Part shown: piece by piece, positions 25,501-34,352 of the stretch | How positions within the stretch are numbered: position 1 is the stretch's first letter | Layout of the letters: the number at the start of each line of letters is the position of its first letter | Assembly (NCBI RefSeq): GCF_016586165.1 | Contig: NZ_BCPR01000012.1 | Span: 1-64,000 of the forward strand | Length of the DNA stretch: 64,000 nt | Direction: 5' to 3' | DNA from: Dyella sp. EPa41 | GTDB taxonomy: Bacteria > Pseudomonadota > Gammaproteobacteria > Xanthomonadales > Rhodanobacteraceae | Position numbers and translations under genes: made by a program | Notes under the pieces: model-generated | Databases searched by the model: none | The model's input: the letters and a program-made list of their open reading frames with translations, nothing else | Told to the model about the DNA's origin: nothing

Positions 25501-28362
25501 ATGAAGCAAAAGACACTGCTGGCTACTGCCATCGCCGCAGCGCTCGTGCTGCAGACGTGGTCCGTGGCCGCACAGGATGCTGCCCCCGCTCAGGCCGACC
25601 AGGCCAAGAGCCTTGAGACCGTCACCGTTACCGGTTCGCGCATTCGCAGCGTGGACGTGGAAACCTCGCAGCCGGTCTTCACCATGGACCGTGCCGCCAT
25701 CCAGGCCACCGGTCTGACCAACGTCAACGACATCCTGGCCCGCATGCCGTCGGCCGGTACTCCGGACATCACCCCGCAGGACACGCTGTCCTCGGGCGCT
25801 GACGTCGGCGGTCGCTACGTCAACATCCGCAACCTCGGCTCCCAGCGCACGCTGGTGCTGGTCAACGGCAAGCGCTGGAGCACCAGCCTGTCGGGCCTGA
25901 CCGACCTCTCGACCATCCCGGTCTCCATGATCGACCGCATCGACATCCTCAAGGATGGCGCGTCCTCGATCTACGGCTCCGACGCCATCGGCGGCGTGGT
26001 GAACATCATCACCAAGGAGAAGTTCGAAGGTTCCGAAGCCAACGTCTACTACGGCCAGAACGGCAAGGGCGACGGCCAGACCCAGAACTACGACTTCACC
26101 TGGGGCCACAGCACCGAGAAGAACTCCATCATCATCGGCGCTTCGTACCAGAACACCGATCCGATGTGGAACAGCAAGCGTGACGAGACCAGCTATGCGC
26201 AGGGTCCGCGTCACCCGAACGCCGGCCTGGGCCTGGGGCCGTGGGGCCGCGTGGTCGACCCGACCACTGGCGACCAGTACGTGATCAACCACGGCTCGAC
26301 CGCCACGAACGACATCAACAACTACCACCTGTACGACCCGACCAGCACGGCCGACAAGTACAACACGCAGAAGGACATGACCTTCCGCGCCGGTTCCAAG
26401 CTGAAGAACCTGTTCGTGCAGGAACGCTACAAGCTGACCGACAACATCACGCTGCACGGCGCCGCCACCTACAGCACGCGCGATACCTCCAGCCAGCTGG
26501 CCGGTTATCCGTTCCAGTCCGGCGCTGCCGATCCGGCCATCCTGATCAGCGGCCAGAACGCGTACAACCCGTTCCCGGGCCAGGACGTTGAATTCTTCCG
26601 CCGCACGGTGGAAATGCCGCGCGTGACGGACTCCAACTCCAAGCTTGCGCACGTCGACCTGGGCGTGGACGGCTACTTCCAGTTCCTCGGCCACGACTGG
26701 AGCTGGGATGCTGGCTTCACCTTCGACCAGAACAAAATCAAACAGGTCACCACCGGCAACATCTACCTGCCGAATGCTCGCGCGGCCCTGGGCCCGACGA
26801 CCATCATCAATGGCCAGGTCGCCTGCGCCAGCGCCGCTGACCGCGCTGCGGGCTGCGTGCCGTGGAACATCCTCGCCGGCCCGGGCGGCACCCCGCAGTC
26901 GGTGTGGAACTACGTGAACTACGTCGGCACCGATCGCCAGACCAGCTACACCTCCGACTGGTCGGCCAACGTGTCCGGCGGCCTGTTCGACCTGCCGGCC
27001 GGCACGGTCAACCTGGCCGTAGGCGTGGAGCACCGTGGCGAGAAGGGCAACTTCCGCCCGGACGCGGCCGACTCGCAGGGCCTGACCACCAACCTGGCCA
27101 GCGCCCCGACCTCCGGCGCCTACAACACCAACGAAGCGTACGCCGAGCTCGACGTGCCGCTGCTGCGTGACCTGCCGGGTGCGCAGGAGCTGGGCCTGAA
27201 CATCGCCAGCCGCTACTCGCACTACAGCAACTTCGGCAGCACGACCAACAACAAGTACAGCTTCCGCTGGCGTCCGTTCGCGGACCTGCTGGTCCGTGGC
27301 ACCTGGGCCCAGGGCTTCCGTGCTCCGACCATCAGCGATCTGTACGGCGGCACCGGCCAGAGCTTCGAGACGTTCCTGGATCCGTGCGACAGCAAGTACG
27401 GCGCGGCTGCCACCAGCTCGTCCGTGGCTCAGCGCTGCGCCGCCGCTGGCGTGCCGGCCAACTACCGCCAGGTTGACCAGACCGGTGCGCAGATCACCAG
27501 CACCAACGGTGGCCAGACGCCGGTCGCGTTCCTGTCGGGCTCCAACGCCAACCTGAAGCCGGAAACCTCGATCACCCGTACGCTGGGCCTGGTCTACAGC
27601 CCGCATCAGGTGGAAGGTCTGGACTTCACCGTGGACTACTACAACGTCTACGTGAAGAACATCATCTCCTCGGTGCTGGCGCAGGACATCGTCGACTTCT
27701 GCTACATCCAGGGCGACTCGAACTTCTGCAACAACTTCCACCGCTCCGGTACCGGCACCTCGAACCTCGTGGCCGGCTCGATCGACCAGCTCAACGAGGG
27801 TCTGTCGAACCTGGGCACGCTGAAGACCGAAGGCTACGACGTCGGCATCCACTACCGTCTGCCGGAAACCTCGTTCGGCCGCTTCCGCATCGCTTCGGAC
27901 AGCACCTACCTCAACAAGTACGAAATCGTCAGTGGTCCGGGCGCTACCGCCAAGACCCCGGTCGGCTTCATGTACGGCGAGGATGGCCTGTACCGTCTGC
28001 GTTCGAACCTGCAGGTCGATTGGGACTACCGCGAGTTCGGTGCCAGCTGGACGGTCCGCTACTACTCGGGCCTGAAGGACAACTGCTACACCGACACCAT
28101 CGAGTGCTCGTCCCCGAACTACACCAACCCCTGGTGGGGCACCTATGGCATGAGCCAGAAGGGTTCGGTGGCGTTCAACGACGCGCAGTTCCGTTACACG
28201 GCTCCGTGGAAGGGCGTGTTCACCGTTGGCGTGAACAACATCTTCAACAAGAAGGGCCCGTACTACTACTCGGTGACCACCTCGGGTACCGGCAGCTCGC
28301 CGTACAACCCGGCGTTCGACATCGACCGTTACTTCTACGTGTCGTACAACCAGAAGTTCTAA
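25501..28362 (+). CDS. TonB-dependent outer-membrane receptor
   Basis: 953 residues. The signal peptide MKQKTLLATAIAAALVLQTW is followed by AAQ and a Gln/Ala-rich start. The TonB-box-like stretch and plug begin at SLETVTVTGSRIRS, continuing NVNDILARMPSAG, RNLGSQRTLVLVNGKRW and DGASSIYGSDAIGGVVNIIT. The beta-barrel ends with the terminal phenylalanine of YVSYNQKF needed for outer-membrane insertion. The ATG at 25501 is supported by a GGAG ribosome site. The plug type (VTGSRI, with many Asn/Gly-rich loops) is common in Xanthomonadales TBDRs for carbohydrate or peptide uptake. The substrate cannot be assigned, and no hydrolase or regulator is adjacent. Confidence 0.93.
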   Translation: MKQKTLLATAIAAALVLQTWSVAAQDAAPAQADQAKSLETVTVTGSRIRSVDVETSQPVFTMDRAAIQATGLTNVNDILARMPSAGTPDITPQDTLSSGADVGGRYVNIRNLGSQRTLVLVNGKRWSTSLSGLTDLSTIPVSMIDRIDILKDGASSIYGSDAIGGVVNIITKEKFEGSEANVYYGQNGKGDGQTQNYDFTWGHSTEKNSIIIGASYQNTDPMWNSKRDETSYAQGPRHPNAGLGLGPWGRVVDPTTGDQYVINHGSTATNDINNYHLYDPTSTADKYNTQKDMTFRAGSKLKNLFVQERYKLTDNITLHGAATYSTRDTSSQLAGYPFQSGAADPAILISGQNAYNPFPGQDVEFFRRTVEMPRVTDSNSKLAHVDLGVDGYFQFLGHDWSWDAGFTFDQNKIKQVTTGNIYLPNARAALGPTTIINGQVACASAADRAAGCVPWNILAGPGGTPQSVWNYVNYVGTDRQTSYTSDWSANVSGGLFDLPAGTVNLAVGVEHRGEKGNFRPDAADSQGLTTNLASAPTSGAYNTNEAYAELDVPLLRDLPGAQELGLNIASRYSHYSNFGSTTNNKYSFRWRPFADLLVRGTWAQGFRAPTISDLYGGTGQSFETFLDPCDSKYGAAATSSSVAQRCAAAGVPANYRQVDQTGAQITSTNGGQTPVAFLSGSNANLKPETSITRTLGLVYSPHQVEGLDFTVDYYNVYVKNIISSVLAQDIVDFCYIQGDSNFCNNFHRSGTGTSNLVAGSIDQLNEGLSNLGTLKTEGYDVGIHYRLPETSFGRFRIASDSTYLNKYEIVSGPGATAKTPVGFMYGEDGLYRLRSNLQVDWDYREFGASWTVRYYSGLKDNCYTDTIECSSPNYTNPWWGTYGMSQKGSVAFNDAQFRYTAPWKGVFTVGVNNIFNKKGPYYYSVTTSGTGSSPYNPAFDIDRYFYVSYNQKF

Positions 28363-28388
28363 ACTCGAAAGAGTTTGGTCTTCGAGAG

Positions 28389-28415
28389 GGCGGGCCTTCG
28401 GGCCCGCCTTTTTTT
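28389..28415 (+). terminator. Rho-independent terminator after the TonB receptor
   Basis: Stem GGCGGGCC facing GGCCCGCC with a stable TTCG tetraloop, followed by seven T residues; it begins 26 bases after the receptor stop. Confidence 0.9.
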
Positions 28416-28452
28416 GTGCGCGGAAATGGACGGCACTGAAACGATGCGGGTC

Positions 28453-28530
28453 TGCGGTCGCGCACTGGGTGCGCTCCTACAGTGAGGGCATTGGCGCTTT
28501 TTGTAGGAGCGCACCCAGTGCGCGATCAGC
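28453..28530. repeat. REP pair (head-to-head)
   Basis: Two inverted copies of a REP-like element, at 28453-28481 (minus orientation) and 28501-28530 (plus orientation), 19 bases apart. Each reads GTAGGAGCGCACCC followed by AGTGCGCGA, so a GTAG head precedes a hairpin GCGCAC/GTGCGC. The GTAG tetranucleotide before a palindrome is the hallmark of REPs mobilised by RAYT (Y1 transposase-like) proteins; no such gene is in the window. Related copies are at 30636-30718. Confidence 0.75.
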
Positions 28531-28544
28531 CCGCCTCGGTCGCC

Positions 28545-29048
28545 CTATAGCAATACCGGCCGGTCCGGCAGCTCGTCCGGATTGGCCTTGTCGTTGCCAG
28601 GGAAATGACGCTTCAGCAGGGCGTGCGCTTCGCTGATGCCATCGAGACAGCCCTGGCGCCATGCGCCTTGGGCAAAGCTGGCGAGCATGTGGTCGCGCAC
28701 GGCGTCCCACTCGGCCTGGCTCACCGCGGCGGCGATGCCGCGGTCGGCCACGATGACGACGCGATGCTCGGCCATCAGCACGTAGAACAGCACGCCGCTG
28801 TTGTGTTCGGTGTCCCACACGCGCAACTGCGCGAATACCTGCTGGGCGCGACGGTCCGCGTCCAACCCTTCCAGCACCGCCATGGGTGCCAGCCGTGATT
28901 CGATGGCAAAGCACACTTCACCACGATGCTCACGCTCGCCGTCGGCGATCGCCACGGTCATCTCGTCCAGCAGAGCGCGGGGGAAACGACGACGCATCTG
29001 GAACCAGCCATCGAACAGGTTCAACAGCAGACGTTGGGTGCGCGCCAT
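28545..29048 (-). CDS. TPM-domain protein (small, soluble)
   Basis: 167 residues, TPM_phosphatase (DUF477) family. The core reads VTVAIADGEREHRGEVCFAIE, then VFAQLRVWDTEHNSGVLFYV, VVIVADRGIAAAV and WDAVRDHML, matching the second half of the TPM fold. It has no signal peptide and no membrane helix, unlike its upstream paralogue. It starts one base after the stop of that gene, so they are translationally linked. The molecular role is unknown; TPM proteins often accompany LemA, as here. Confidence 0.85.
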   Translation of the reverse strand: MARTQRLLLNLFDGWFQMRRRFPRALLDEMTVAIADGEREHRGEVCFAIESRLAPMAVLEGLDADRRAQQVFAQLRVWDTEHNSGVLFYVLMAEHRVVIVADRGIAAAVSQAEWDAVRDHMLASFAQGAWRQGCLDGISEAHALLKRHFPGNDKANPDELPDRPVLL

Positions 29049-29049
29049 G

Positions 29050-29943
29050 TCACCAGCTCCCCGATGAACCACCACCACCGAAACTGCCGCCACCGCCGCT
29101 GAAGCCACCGCCTCCACCACCACCGAAGCCGCCTCCGCCACCACCAAAACCACCGCCGCCCCAGCCGCCGAAACCGCCCCAGCCACCGCCGCCGATGGAC
29201 CGTCCGGCGCCAGCCGGCAACAGCATCAGCACGCCGCCGATCAACGCACCCATGATGCCGGCACCGATCGACGCCGCGAGCAGCCACAGCAGGCCACCCG
29301 TCAGCGCCGCGCCCAGTGGCGTGCGCAACCAGATGGCGGAGCGACCCAGGATGCCGCGCAGGAAAAACGCGACGAACACGCCGATCAGGAGGATGTGGCC
29401 AAAGTCGATGCCGCGTCGCTCGCGGTGGCCGCTTTCCACCGGCGGCGGCAAGGCCTCGCCGTTCACCAGCTGGGTGAGCGCGCCGAGCGCGTCGTTGATG
29501 CCGCCGTAATAGTCGTTGACGCGGAATTTCGGCGCGATGTATTCGCGGATGATGCGCGCCGTCGCCGCGTCGGGAATCGCGCCTTCGAGTCCATAACCCA
29601 CTTCGATGCGCACGCGGCGGTCGTTCTTCGCCACCAGCAGCAGCAAGCCGTCATCCGTGCCCTTGCGGCCGATCTTGTTGGCCTCGGCCACGGCGAGCGA
29701 ATACTCGGCGATCTCCTGCGGCTGCGTGGTGGGCACCATCAGCACCACGAGCTGGGCGCCCTTGGCCTTCTCCAGCGCTACCAGTTGCGCGTCGAGCTGG
29801 TCGACCTGCTGTGGCGTGAGCGTGCCGGTGAGGTCGGTGACGTGCCGGGCGAGCTTGGGTACCTCGTCCGCCGCATGCAGCAGCGCCGGCGACAGCAGGG
29901 CCATCGCCAGCACCAGCAGCAGGCGCGTGAAGCGCCGCATCAT
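29050..29943 (-). CDS. TPM-domain membrane protein with glycine-rich tail (YgcG-like)
   Basis: About 297 residues from the ATG at 29943 (a second ATG follows at once; a TTG at 29949 is unlikely). Signal peptide LLLVLAMALLSPALLHAA, then a periplasmic TPM domain (VTDLTGTLTPQQVDQLDAQL, VVLMVPTTQPQEIAEYSLAV, DDGLLLLVAKNDRRVRIEVG, GLEGAIPDA). Two hydrophobic segments (ILLIGVFVAFFLRGI; WLLAASIGAGIMGALIGGV) precede a tail of about 70 residues that is almost entirely Gly with Phe, Trp and Ser. This architecture matches YgcG/PF04536 proteins found downstream of LemA. The spacing to lemA is two bases. The glycine tail is low complexity and its function is unknown. Confidence 0.88.
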   Translation of the reverse strand: MMRRFTRLLLVLAMALLSPALLHAADEVPKLARHVTDLTGTLTPQQVDQLDAQLVALEKAKGAQLVVLMVPTTQPQEIAEYSLAVAEANKIGRKGTDDGLLLLVAKNDRRVRIEVGYGLEGAIPDAATARIIREYIAPKFRVNDYYGGINDALGALTQLVNGEALPPPVESGHRERRGIDFGHILLIGVFVAFFLRGILGRSAIWLRTPLGAALTGGLLWLLAASIGAGIMGALIGGVLMLLPAGAGRSIGGGGWGGFGGWGGGGFGGGGGGFGGGGGGGFSGGGGSFGGGGSSGSW

Positions 29944-29945
29944 GT

Positions 29946-30563
29946 TCAATGCGCCGTGGTGGCCGGCGCGGGCGTGTTGCCGAAATCGACCGTCGGCGCC
30001 GTGGAGATCGCCTTCTCGTTATCGACCGAGAAGTTCGGCTTCACCTGGTAGCCGAACATCTTGGCCGTCAGGTTGTTCGGGAAGGTGCGGATCATCGAGT
30101 TGTATTCCTGCACCGACTGCACGTAGCGGTTGCGCGCCACGGTAATGCGGTTCTCGGTGCCTTCCAGCTGCGCCTGCAGGTTCTGGAACAGGCCGTCGGC
30201 CTTGAGCTGCGGGTAGTTCTCGCTCACCACCATCAGGCGCGACAACGCGCTGGACAGCTCGCCCTGCGCCGCCTGGAACTGCTTGAGCTTCTCCGGGTTG
30301 TTCAAGTCGTCGGTGGTCAGCTGGGTGCTGCCCACCTTGGCGCGCGCGTTGGTGACTTCGGTCAGCACCTTTTCTTCGTGCTGCGCGTAGCCCTTTACCG
30401 TGTTGACGAGATTGGGCACCAGGTCGGCGCGGCGCTGGTACTGGTTGAGCACTTCGGACCAGGCTGCCTTGACCGCCTCGTCCTGGCGCTGCATGGCGTT
30501 GTAACCGCAGCCCGACAGGCCGGCAACGACCAGCAGCAATACAAGGGCACGAAGAAGTTTCAT
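29946..30563 (-). CDS. lemA: LemA family lipoprotein
   Basis: 205 residues. The N-terminus is a lipoprotein signal with lipobox LSGCGYN, a substrate for Lgt. The LemA core includes NAMQRQDEAVKAAWSEVLNQ, then YQRRADLVPNLVNTVKGYA and GTENRITVARNRYVQSVQEY, with the conserved end FPNNLTAKMFGYQVKPNF. LemA forms a helical bundle at the envelope and is commonly encoded next to TPM proteins, as here; its biochemical role is unsettled. The longer frame to 30719 runs into the REP pair and is rejected. Confidence 0.92.
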   Translation of the reverse strand: MKLLRALVLLLVVAGLSGCGYNAMQRQDEAVKAAWSEVLNQYQRRADLVPNLVNTVKGYAQHEEKVLTEVTNARAKVGSTQLTTDDLNNPEKLKQFQAAQGELSSALSRLMVVSENYPQLKADGLFQNLQAQLEGTENRITVARNRYVQSVQEYNSMIRTFPNNLTAKMFGYQVKPNFSVDNEKAISTAPTVDFGNTPAPATTAH

Positions 30564-30635
30564 GGGGTCGCTCCGATCCGGTGGAGGTGCCATTGCAGCA
30601 TTCCACCGTGAAGGGCGCAATCTCGGGCATCCAAA

Positions 30636-30718
30636 GGTAGGAGCGCACCCGGTGCGCGATAAGCCTACGGAGCGGCGACGCCACGAATCTGCGGTCGCGC
30701 ACTGGGTGCGCTCCTGCA
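30636..30718. repeat. REP pair (tail-to-tail)
   Basis: Copies at 30636-30660 (plus orientation, loop changed to CCG) and 30688-30718 (minus orientation) of the same GTAG-headed element as at 28453-28530, here with their tails facing each other. The pair lies between dgkA and lemA. Its hairpins could stabilise or terminate the dgkA transcript. Confidence 0.75.
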
Positions 30719-30728
30719 AGAGCGGGTT

Positions 30729-31100
30729 TCAGCCCAGGCGGGGCCAGAGGATGAGGCCCCAGCTCAGCGCGGTGAGCATCAGCAGCAGGAATACGGCGGC
30801 CGAGCCCATGTCCTTGGCCCGTCCCGCCAACTCGTGAAACTCGGGGCTGACCTTGTCCACCACGGCTTCGACGGCCGAATTGAGCAGCTCGGCCGACAGG
30901 ACCAGGATGGGCGGCAGGACCAGGGCGATCTTCTCCAGCGGCCCGTTGCCGAGCCACAACCCCAGGGGCACCAGCACCACGGCGAGGCACACTTCCAGCC
31001 GGAACGAGGCTTCATGCACCCAGCCCGCCCGCAGGCCCTTCATGGACCACTTGAAGGCATTCCAGATCTGTCGGGGTCCGCGAAAACCGGTGGCGGCCAT
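30729..31100 (-). CDS. dgkA: Diacylglycerol kinase
   Basis: 123 residues, the standard small trimeric integral-membrane enzyme that returns diacylglycerol to phosphatidic acid. Three hydrophobic helices are visible. The signature ELLNSAVEAVVDK is followed by HELAGRAKDMGSAAV, containing the catalytic glutamate and conserved Lys-Asp. The ATG at 31100 gives a normal N-terminus (RGPRQIWNAFKWSMKGL). It is divergent from the peptide transporter and ends next to a REP pair. Confidence 0.95.
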   Translation of the reverse strand: MAATGFRGPRQIWNAFKWSMKGLRAGWVHEASFRLEVCLAVVLVPLGLWLGNGPLEKIALVLPPILVLSAELLNSAVEAVVDKVSPEFHELAGRAKDMGSAAVFLLLMLTALSWGLILWPRLG

Positions 31101-31330
31101 GGTGTTGTCCTCGTGAGCTCGCGGCCGGGCCGCACCCGTCCGGCGGGCATAAGCCCACAATGATGCCACAGCCCGCCCCGACCGTTCGCGTCGCAGTTTC
31201 CTGCTTGCGGCGTCGCAACGAGACCTGAATGACGGATCGGTTACCCTTCACGGGTTTTTGTGACCCATTTCCGGGTGACGCGAGCCGACCGCCTGGCGGT
31301 CGATGTATGAACCGCAGTACGGACATTTGA

Positions 31331-32863
31331 ATGGCAACCCAGAATCCACCGGTCTCCCAGACCCGCTCGTTCAGCACCGTGTTCCTGATCGAGATGTGGG
31401 AGCGCTTCGGCTTCTACGGCATGCAGGTGCTCATGGTCACCTACATGATGAAGAAGCTCGGCTTCATCGACACCAAGGCCAACCTCGTGTGGGGCGCGGC
31501 CGCCGCGCTGATCTACGCCACCCCCGCCATCGGCGGCTGGGTGGGCGACAAGCTCATCGGCACCCGCCGCACCATGGTCGTCGGCGCCGTCGTGCTGGCC
31601 CTTGGCTACATGATGCTGTGGATTCCCTCGGACAACCCGACGCTGCTGTACTGCGCGCTCGGCGTGATCATCGTCGGCAACGGCTTCTTCAAGCCCAATG
31701 CCGGCAACCTGGTACGCAAGATCTACGAGGGCGACGACGTCCGCATCGACAGCGCCTTCACCATCTACTACATGGCGGTGAACGTCGGCTCGATGGTCTC
31801 GATGACGGCCACGCCGTGGATCCGCGATTACGTCGGCGCGCACTACGGCGATGCGATGGGCTGGCATACCGCGTTCGGCGCCTGCGCCGTGGGCCTGGCG
31901 CTCGGCCTGGCCAATTACTCGCTGATGCACCGCACGCTGGCGCACATCGGTTCTCCCGCCGACGAACAGAAGCTGCAAATGAACCGCGTGCTCGCGCTGT
32001 TCGCCGCATCGCTGGTGCTGGTGCTCGTCTCCGCCTTCATCCTGCAGAGCCTGCTGGCCGCGAAGATCTGCGTGTATCTCGCGGGCATCGTGATCCTGGG
32101 CATCTTCGTGCACCTGATCCGCCATGCCGAGAAGAGCGAACGCGCCGGCCTGATCGCCGCGCTGGTGCTGACGGTGCAGACCATCTTCTTCTTCATCTTC
32201 TACGCGCAGATGGCGACCTCGCTGAACCTGTTCGCGCAGAAGAACGTGAACCTCTCGTTCGACGTGTTCGGCGTGCACCTGTTCAACTGGATTCCCGAGC
32301 AGTACCAGAACCTCAACGCGATCTGGATCGTGGTGCTGAGCCCGGTGCTGGTGGCGATGTACAACACGCTCGGGCGCGTGGGCAAGGATCCGTCGGTGGC
32401 GGCCAAGTTCGCCTTCGGCTTCGCCGCGGTGGCGCTGGGCTTCTTCATGTACGGCTTCGGCGCGCTGAGCGCCGTCGATGGCCAGGTGTCGTCCTGGACG
32501 ATGATCTGGGGCTACGGCCTGTACTCGCTGGGCGAGCTGCTGGTGAGCGGCCTGGGCCTGGCGATGATCGCGCGCTACGTGCCGGCCCGCATGGGCGGCT
32601 TCATGATGGGTGCCTACTACGTGGCCGTGGGCATCTCGCAGTACCTGGGCAGCGTGGTGGCCAATCTCGCCGCGATGCCGGAGAACATCAGCAGCCCGGT
32701 CGAGTCGCTCAACATCTACGTGAGCCTGTTCAACAAGCTCGGCTTCGTCGGCGTGGGCTGCACCGTGATCGCGCTGGTGATGCTGCCGCTGATGAACCGA
32801 CTCTCCCGCAGTCACGCCGAAGCGCACACGCCGCTGCCGGCCGTGCACAGCGAAGAGGTTTGA
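31331..32863 (+). CDS. POT/PTR2-family proton-coupled peptide transporter
   Basis: 510 residues with about 14 membrane helices. The POT proton-coupling motif ExxER is present in FLIEMWERFGFYGMQVL, followed by YMMKKLGF and ATPAIGGWVGDKLIGTRR. PTR family region: KPNAGNLVRKIY. It imports di- or tripeptides with protons. It could work with the exported peptidases of this window (S9, metalloprotease), but there is no operon link. A hairpin terminator follows. Confidence 0.93.
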   Translation: MATQNPPVSQTRSFSTVFLIEMWERFGFYGMQVLMVTYMMKKLGFIDTKANLVWGAAAALIYATPAIGGWVGDKLIGTRRTMVVGAVVLALGYMMLWIPSDNPTLLYCALGVIIVGNGFFKPNAGNLVRKIYEGDDVRIDSAFTIYYMAVNVGSMVSMTATPWIRDYVGAHYGDAMGWHTAFGACAVGLALGLANYSLMHRTLAHIGSPADEQKLQMNRVLALFAASLVLVLVSAFILQSLLAAKICVYLAGIVILGIFVHLIRHAEKSERAGLIAALVLTVQTIFFFIFYAQMATSLNLFAQKNVNLSFDVFGVHLFNWIPEQYQNLNAIWIVVLSPVLVAMYNTLGRVGKDPSVAAKFAFGFAAVALGFFMYGFGALSAVDGQVSSWTMIWGYGLYSLGELLVSGLGLAMIARYVPARMGGFMMGAYYVAVGISQYLGSVVANLAAMPENISSPVESLNIYVSLFNKLGFVGVGCTVIALVMLPLMNRLSRSHAEAHTPLPAVHSEEV

Positions 32864-32870
32864 CCCTACC

Positions 32871-32902
32871 GATGCCCGCCCTCCGGCGGGCATCGTCGTT
32901 TT
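32871..32902 (+). terminator. Rho-independent terminator after the peptide transporter
   Basis: Perfect 10-base stem GATGCCCGCC facing GGCGGGCATC with a CTCC loop, followed by GTCGTTTT. It lies eight bases after the transporter stop. The T run is short, so it may be moderate in strength. Confidence 0.7.
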
Positions 32903-32973
32903 GGGCGCGACGCATGGACGCACCGGGCTGTTCCGAACCGAGGTGACGGCGCAAACCTACTACTATCGCGCCC

Positions 32974-34251
32974 ATGGAACGGTCCCATTCCCAGCAGCGC
33001 ATCGGCCCCCGCCCCCTCTTCCGCAGCCTCGCCTGGCTGCGCATCTGCGCCATTGCCGGCCAGAGCGCCGCCGTGCTGGTCTGTGCGCTGTGGATGCACC
33101 TGGACATCCCGCTGTTGCCGCTGCTGGTCGGCATCTGCTCGCTGGCGGTGTTCGCGGTGTTCGCCGCCTGGCGGCTCACGCAGCCCTGGCCGATCAAGCA
33201 ATGGGAAACCATCCTGCACGTGGCCGTGGATACGCTGATCCTCGGTTACCTGCTCCATTTCACCGGCGGCGCGAGCAATCCGTTCATCACCCTGCTGATC
33301 ATCCCGATCGCCCTCACCGCAGCGGCGCTGCCGGTCAGCGCCGTGCTGTCGGTCGCCTCGCTGGTGGGCGCGGCCTACGTGATGCTGCTGTTCTGGTACG
33401 TGCCGCTGCCCGCGCCCATGCACGGCGAAACGGCCTACGGTTTCTCGCTGCACGTGCTCGGCATGGGCGTGAACTTCGTGATCATGGCCCTGCTGCTCGG
33501 CTTCTTCACCAAGCGCCTCGCGCGGTCTTTGCGCTTCCAGCAGCTGGAAGTGCAACGCGTGCGCGAGCGTGCCCTGCGTGACGAAGGCATCCTCGCCATC
33601 GCCACCCAGGCCGCCGGCGCGGCGCACGAGCTGAATACGCCCTTGGCCACCATGCGCACGCTGCTGCCCGAGTTGCGTCGCGAGCACGCGGACGACAAGG
33701 CGCTTGCCGAAGACCTGGAGCTGCTGGAAGGCCAGGTCGATCGCTGCCGCACGATCCTTCGCGAGATGGTGGCGTTCGGCAAGGCCCAGCTTTCGCAGGA
33801 GCCCGAACTGCTGACGGTGGACCGCTTCATCCACGGCTGCCTGGAGCGCTTCCAGTTGCTGCGACCCGAAGCCGATCTCTCCGTGGCCATGGACCAGGAA
33901 GCGGCGCGCACGGTGTTGCGCACGCCACCCGGCCTGCGCCATGCGCTGCTGAACCTGCTCAACAACGCGGCCGACGCCTCTGCGATCAACCACTCGCAGG
34001 CCGTCGCCCTGACCGTGCGCAGCGATGGCGACTGGCTGGAGTTGATCGTGATCGACCACGGGCCGGGCTTTACCGATACCGACGAACTGGGCGTGCTGGG
34101 ACAGTCACGCAAGCAGACCGGCCTCGGTATCGGCCTGGCGCTGGCCGAAGCCACCGCCGAGCGCCTCGAGGGCGAACTGACCGCCAGCAACACCGGCAGC
34201 GGCGCCCAGATGCGGTTGCGCCTGCCCCTGACGGTGGTAGCCGCGCCATAA
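32974..34251 (+). CDS. regB: Redox-responsive sensor histidine kinase RegB/PrrB-like
   Basis: 425 residues. Six membrane helices in the first 180 residues include the RegB heptapeptide GGASNPF (98-104), implicated in quinone sensing in Rhodobacter RegB. The H-box AAHELNTPL carries His218. The cysteine in VDRCRTIL (Cys258) matches the redox-active cysteine of RegB. The ATPase has NLLNNAADAS, IDHGPGF and the GLGIGLALAEA box. It is paired with the response regulator 101 bases downstream. It probably adjusts respiratory or redox genes to membrane quinone state; the homologous pair in Pseudomonas is RoxSR. Confidence 0.92.
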   Translation: MERSHSQQRIGPRPLFRSLAWLRICAIAGQSAAVLVCALWMHLDIPLLPLLVGICSLAVFAVFAAWRLTQPWPIKQWETILHVAVDTLILGYLLHFTGGASNPFITLLIIPIALTAAALPVSAVLSVASLVGAAYVMLLFWYVPLPAPMHGETAYGFSLHVLGMGVNFVIMALLLGFFTKRLARSLRFQQLEVQRVRERALRDEGILAIATQAAGAAHELNTPLATMRTLLPELRREHADDKALAEDLELLEGQVDRCRTILREMVAFGKAQLSQEPELLTVDRFIHGCLERFQLLRPEADLSVAMDQEAARTVLRTPPGLRHALLNLLNNAADASAINHSQAVALTVRSDGDWLELIVIDHGPGFTDTDELGVLGQSRKQTGLGIGLALAEATAERLEGELTASNTGSGAQMRLRLPLTVVAAP

Positions 34252-34352
34252 TCAGATGTGGCGGATAGCCACAGTGGCACATGGCCACATGTGCATGCGT
34301 TGCCGCAGCGGTGAGAATGTGCTCGTCCGGCCACCGTGCCGTGGAGACCCCC

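Noticed and set aside
25495-27852. 785-codon minus-strand frame opposite the TonB receptor
   Set aside because: It is a mirror frame of a gene with a signal peptide, plug and terminal phenylalanine; its translation is Val/Arg/Gly-rich with no fold.
31241-34059. Minus-strand frames 31241-32923 and 32866-34059
   Set aside because: Antisense shadows of the peptide transporter and the RegB-like kinase; their His/Gln/Arg/Asp-rich translations carry no motif.
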